A DNA stretch of 64,000 bases. It comes from Nelumbo lutea. Taxonomy: Eukaryota; Streptophyta; Magnoliopsida; Proteales; Nelumbonaceae. The notes beneath the pieces are model-generated. The model saw only the letters and a list, made by a program, of their open reading frames with translations, did no database searches and had not been told where the DNA came from. The position numbers and the translations under genes are program-made. Positions 59,665 through 64,000 of this stretch are shown in pieces; position 1 is the first letter of the stretch, and each line of letters starts with the position of its first letter. The stretch is from positions 34,038,356 through 34,102,355 of the forward strand of contig JAKGHH010000007.1 in the NCBI GenBank assembly GCA_022828595.1, read 5' to 3'.

Positions 59665-62600
59665 ATTATAGATTCAGGAGCATTTGATCATATGACTAAT
59701 GCCCCTACCAATTTCAGTTCCTATCAGTTGTGCTCTAGTAGAGATAGAGTCTCTACAGCAGATTGTTCACAAATGCCCATTGCTAGGAAGGGGACAGTTA
59801 GAGTGACCAATGATATAACTCTATCTTCTGTTTTACATATTCTAGACTTCATACCAACCTATTGTCTGTTAGTTCTTTGACAAAAAATTTGAATTGTTTT
59901 GTGACCTTTCTTCCTGGTAATTGTGTTTTGCAGGATCTGGAGTCAAAGAAGATGATTGGGAGTGGTTGTGAGGTGAATGGAGTCTACCTTCTAGATGAGA
60001 TTCCGAGACATCAGGGCCATCATGTTAGCAGCAGCAATAGTAGTGGGCCAGAGTCGATGAACCAAATTATGCTTTGGCACAATCGCTTGGGACATCTTTC
60101 TTTTAGTTTTTTGAAATGTCTTTTCCCAAAGTTGTTTGAGTCTGTTCAATTATCTACTTTGGAATGTGAGAGTTGTCAGTTAAGAAAGCATTGTAGACAA
60201 TCTTTTAAACCAAGTAATAAAAGTACTTTTGCTTTTAATATTGTTCACACTGATGTATGGTGGCCATATCAAATCCCTTCCATGGGAGGATTCCGTTACT
60301 TTCTCTTGTTTGTAGATGATTATACACGATATTCTTGGATATATTTGATGAGATCGCGTGATGAGGTTCCTAACTTAGTACGACAATTCCACCAGATGGT
60401 TTTAACACAATTTGGAGTGAGAACTAAGGCTTTTATATCAGATAATGCTAGAGAGTACTTCAAGAAGGACCTAACCACGTATCTCTTAGAACATGATGTA
60501 GTTCATCAAAGCAGTTATGCATATACACTACAACAGAATGGAGTTGTTGAGAGGAAAAACAAACACATTGTGGAGGTGGCAAGGAGTCTTATGGTGTGTG
60601 CTTTAGTTCCTGTACAGTTCTGGGGAAATGCAGTTCTTACAGCCGTACATGTGATTAACCATGTTCCTTCACGGACTTTGGGGTTTAAGGTGCCATTTAG
60701 CCTTCTTTTTCCAGATGGAGAGATGTTTCATATACCTCTGAGGGTTTTTGGTTGTGTTTCTTTTGTTCACATTCTTGGCCCTCATCGCAAGAAATTGGAT
60801 CCTAAGGCCAAGAAATGTGTTTTTCTTGGGTATGCTCAGAACCAAAATGGGTATTGCTGTTATGACCCAATGTCGAGGGGCAAATTTGTCACTATGGATG
60901 TTACCTTTTTTTAATCCACATTCTTCTTCTCGAGTGGTTCTCCTCAGGGAGAGAGTTTTAGGGAGAACTCACAATCTATTCCTCTGCCTGTTTCTATGGT
61001 GCCTCCATCAGTTCAGCCAGCACTTGCACCTCCAGTTTCATTACTTGAGCCACTACGAGCAGCCTCACAGCAATATCAGCGCCGACAAATGATGGTTGAC
61101 TCCACACATCCTCGACCCACACCACTCTCTGTCAGTCCTTCTGAAACTCCAGATTCGGCAGATATAGTTCCAGGTATTCCTCTTGAGCCTGAGCCTGTTA
61201 TGTTTTCTGATGATAATGTTTCTATCCCAAACACCATTGTTGCAACTGATCCCATTGACCTTTATTTTTCCATTGCAATTCGTAAGGGGAAGAGAAAGTG
61301 TACAGCCCACTGCATTTCACACCATCTTTCCTACAGTGCCTTATCACCCTCCTACCGTGCTTTTCTTTCTTCCCTGGATTTTATGTCTATACCCAGGAAT
61401 GTTACTGAGGCTCTCTCCAAACCTGAGTGGAAAACAGCCATGCAAGATGAGATGGATGCTTTGGTCAAAAACCAAACTTGGAAAATAGTTGATCTCCCCC
61501 CAGACAAGGAGACAGTCGGATGTCGATGGGTATTCACAGTGAAGTATAAGACTGATGGCAAGATAGAGAGGTACAAGGCAAGGTTGGTAGCAAAAGGTTA
61601 TACTCAGACCTATGGTATTGATTATCTGGAAACCTTTGCACCAGTAGTTAAGATGAGTTCAGTTTGTATCCTTTTATCTCTAGCAGTCACCTATTCATGG
61701 CCCTTGTTCTAGCTTGACGTCAAAAATACTTTCCTCAATGGTGACTTACAGGATGAGGTATATATGGACATTCCAGCAGGCTTTTATGAAAATGTTGGTA
61801 AAGGAAAGGTGTATAGACTCAGAAAATCTCTATATGGACTGAAACAGTCACCTAGGGCTTGGTTTGACAGGTTCAAAGGGGCACTCATCTGTTTTGGATA
61901 CACACAGACACAGTCTGATCACACCCTCTTTGTGAAGAGGAGAGATGCTTTGGTGTTAATTCTGATTGTGTATGTGGATGATATAGTGGTGACAAGAAAT
62001 GATCTGGAGGAGATTGATGATCTCAAAAAATCATTGCAACAAGAATTTGAGATCAAAGATCTTGATGAGCTCAAATACTTCTTAAGGATTGAAGTTGCAA
62101 GATCCAAGCATGGGATCTTCATTTCACAGAGAAAGTATGTACTTGACCTACTGTGAGAGACTAGGAAGCTGGGGACCAAACCAGCAGACACTCCTATTGA
62201 TCCAAATCACAGAATTAATGGTGTGGATGGTGAATTGGTAAAGGATGTGGGGAGATATCAAAGAATGGTGGGCCGACTATAGTATTTGTGTATGACAAGA
62301 CAAGATATTTCTTATGTTGTCAGTGTTGTGAGTCATTACATGCATGCACCTCAAGTTCAACACTGGGAAGCTATTGAGAGAATACTTGCATATTTGAAAA
62401 AGCACCCTGGCAAAGGAATTCTTTTCTCAAATCGTGAGAATCTGAAGCTAGAATCCTATACAGATGTAGACTGGGCATGATGCTTAGATAACAGGAGGTA
62501 TACATCAGGAGTGTGTACCTTTGTAGGTGGAAACTTGATCTCTTGGAAGAGTAAGAAGCAAGCGGTTGTGGCAAGGTCAAGTGTAGAGGCTGAGTATAGA

Positions 62601-62890
62601 TCCATGGCTCATGGTGTCTCATAACTTCTTTGGTTTAGATCTCTTTTGAGTGAGATTGGGGTGAAAGTAGAGGAACCTATGATGCTATACTGTGGCAATC
62701 AGGCTGCAATCAATATTGCCCACAATCCAATTCAGCATGATAGGACAAAACACATTGAAGTTGATAGACACTTTATAAGAGAAAGGGTAACAACCGGAGA
62801 AGTTTGTTTGCCTTATGTCTCTTCAGAGTTGTAGCTGGCTGATGTTCTCACTAAAGGGGTGGCAAGGAACAAGATTGAGCATGATCTACG
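59665..62890 (+). pseudogene. Copia pol relic: protease to RNase H
   Basis: Protease site IIDSGAFDHMT at about 59668, just after a stop. Integrase 59862-60914 is open over 350 codons, with WHNRLGH and CESCQLRKHC zinc ligands and Asp, Asp, Glu in VHTDVWWP, ISDNAREYF and NGVVERKNK. Reverse transcriptase from about 61370 has [12 protein letters not shown] and YVDDIVVTRND. Two stops split the reverse transcriptase and RNase H parts (near 61709 and 62154). RNase H has YTDVDWA followed by a stop and ends near 62890. Confidence 0.87.
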
Positions 62891-62933
62891 CAAGTTGGGA
62901 ATGTGTGACATTTACTCACAACTTGAGGGGGAG

Positions 62934-63265
62934 TGTTGAAGATTAATTAGTTTTATGCTGTTTTTCTGAGTAGATGTTTTATATTAGTTGTTAGATAGGA
63001 GGTGGGGACCACAGTAGCTATGTGAGTCCAAATTTTATTATGTTTCTGAGTGTTATATATGTTGTTTTATGTTTTGCCGCCCTATAAGGGCATAGTTATC
63101 TTTGTACTGTTGTATTATTTTAGTATAAATAATAAGTGAAGGGGGCAGCCAGATTATTGCTCTCTTTTCTTTTCAACTTCTCTTCTTCTCTTCTTCTCCT
63201 TCTCTCTTCCTTTTCTCTTCAATAAACTACTTTCTTTCATATTTTTTAATTCAGCAGATTCCTAC
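62934..63265 (+). repeat. 3' LTR of the third copia element
   Basis: 332 bp, TGTTGAAGATTAATTAG to CAGATTCCTAC. Closely matches the 5' LTR apart from its first 50 bases. Confidence 0.85.
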
Positions 63266-63319
63266 TATCAGAACTTTTTTGAATGGCTCAATAATTTATA
63301 AGTAATGAAAGTTAGAAAA

Positions 63320-63655
63320 ATACTAATTTCTTTCCATGCTTCCCATAATTATGGACTTTGTATAAGATATGATATAGTTACTTTTTTTAATAGAAAAAGA
63401 AAAGGATACATCCAGGTGAAGAGTTTTCACTAACAGAAACAACCAAAGCCCAAACAACTGAAACCAAAAACAAAAAGCATTTTCCCCAAAATAATTTCTT
63501 TTCAAGCTTTTAAATCCAGAATTGAGCAAGGGCCCATCTACCAGGAAAGACAAAATATCCATCACAAGCTTGACCTCTGCTCTAGCCTTGTCATCAAAGA
63601 TTCTCTTGTTGCGTTCTCTCCAAATGCCCCAGCACATGGCAAAAGGGATGATACA
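63320..63655 (-). mobile_element. LINE 3' part, minus strand
   Basis: Reads MCWGIWRERNKRIFDDKAR and ILSFLVDGPLLNSG, the C-terminal tail after the zinc-knuckle region of L1-type plant LINE ORF2. Interrupted upstream by another LINE at 63656. Confidence 0.7.
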
Positions 63656-64000
63656 TTTTTTTTTTTTTTGGAAAAAGGTAAAGTAATTTATTCAGAATAA
63701 AGAGAATAACACAGCAAGGCCCAGACCACTAATTCTGCCTGGGCCCAAAACAGATTACAAGTTCATCCATGATTTAGAACAAAACAAAAGAGATACATTC
63801 TGGTTTTTAAATTCCTCGTTCACCGACACCCAGGAACATATCTTGCCCACAGCTCTCTGCATTACTTCTGAGCTTTTGAATTGACCACTGAAGATTCTGT
63901 TATTTCTTTGAGTCCAAATGGACCAAAGAACAGCTTGCGCAATGGTATTCCAAACAAGCTTTACTTTCTTGCCGAGACCCTCAATTCTTCAACACATCAG
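63656..64000 (-). mobile_element. Second LINE 3' end with poly(A), minus strand
   Basis: A fourteen-base A tract on the minus strand (63656-63669) ends the element. Upstream it reads VLWSIWTQRNNRIFSGQ and SWVSVNEEFKNQN, again the LINE ORF2 C-terminus, then a stop. It inserted into the LINE at 63320-63655 and continues past the right edge. Confidence 0.7.

Larger units (their letters stand above)
57716..63265 (+). mobile_element. Ty1/copia retrotransposon, full length but decayed
   Basis: LTRs 57716-58056 and 62934-63265. Primer-binding site TGGTATCAGAGC at 58058-58069, purine tract TTGAGGGGGAG before the 3' LTR. Flanks TAACA (57711-57715) and TATCA (63266-63270) are a likely five-base duplication with one change. 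Order: gag, protease, integrase, reverse transcriptase, RNase H, the copia order. Several stops and frameshifts. It lies in the VHA-H intron upstream of 57095, opposite in direction to the gene. Confidence 0.9.

Noticed and set aside
57716..63265. Endogenous pararetrovirus or other viral insertion
   Set aside because: Domain order (protease, integrase, reverse transcriptase, RNase H), paired LTRs and target duplication identify a Ty1/copia retrotransposon. No movement or coat protein is seen.

Overview
The window is flowering-plant nuclear DNA. It holds spliced genes with GT-AG introns up to about 15 kb long, plant Ty1/copia and Ty3/gypsy retrotransposons, LINEs, several MITE families and a satellite array. 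Nothing seen identifies the species. Only two host genes look intact. One is an aldo-keto reductase of the auxin-induced/perakine-reductase type (plus strand, 10111-18118, five exons, 342 residues). The other is the C-terminal half of V-type proton ATPase subunit H (minus strand, 57095 down to 39470, four exons seen, 5' end beyond the window). Most of the rest is mobile or repetitive DNA, much of it nested and decayed.

Layout, left to right. Bases 1-6431 are a truncated direct duplicate of the reductase gene (promoter, exons 1-2 and nearly all of intron 2). It stops four bases into exon 3, where a 5'-truncated Tat-type gypsy element begins (6432 to about 9744: RNase H, integrase, an antisense ORF and a 3' LTR). 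The complete reductase copy follows. From 18.9 to 24.4 kb a decayed LINE has been entered in turn by a short Tourist-like MITE, a foldback MITE and a gag-only LTR element, and is followed by the remains of a second, minus-strand Tat LTR. At 24369-25680 lies an inverted copy of part of the reductase intron 2. It abuts a 3.6-kb satellite array (about 175-bp units, about 350-bp pairs) that switches orientation near 26750. The far edge of the array abuts a broken CDC48 fragment.

From 29.8 to 39.4 kb there is AT-rich intergenic DNA with a degenerate tandem array, foldback elements and one unidentified minus-strand ORF. From 39.47 kb to the right edge is the subunit H gene. Its 14.7-kb intron contains a copia element (45230-53994, minus strand) split by a second, internally deleted copia element (48424-51815, plus strand), plus an RNase H relic, RTE-like LINE tails and a hAT-type MITE. 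A third copia element (57716-63265) and two LINE 3' ends sit in the next intron upstream.

I see no prokaryotic-type operon, CRISPR array or new enzymatic system. The points most worth a second look are the satellite orientation switch, the gag-only LTR element whose in-frame stops are all TAG, the copia element with one fused gag-RT/RNase H frame, the antisense ORF in the Tat element, and the inverted reductase-intron segment at a breakpoint. Coordinates come from reading by eye. Exon edges were checked by codon phase; transposon edges by target-site duplications where stated.
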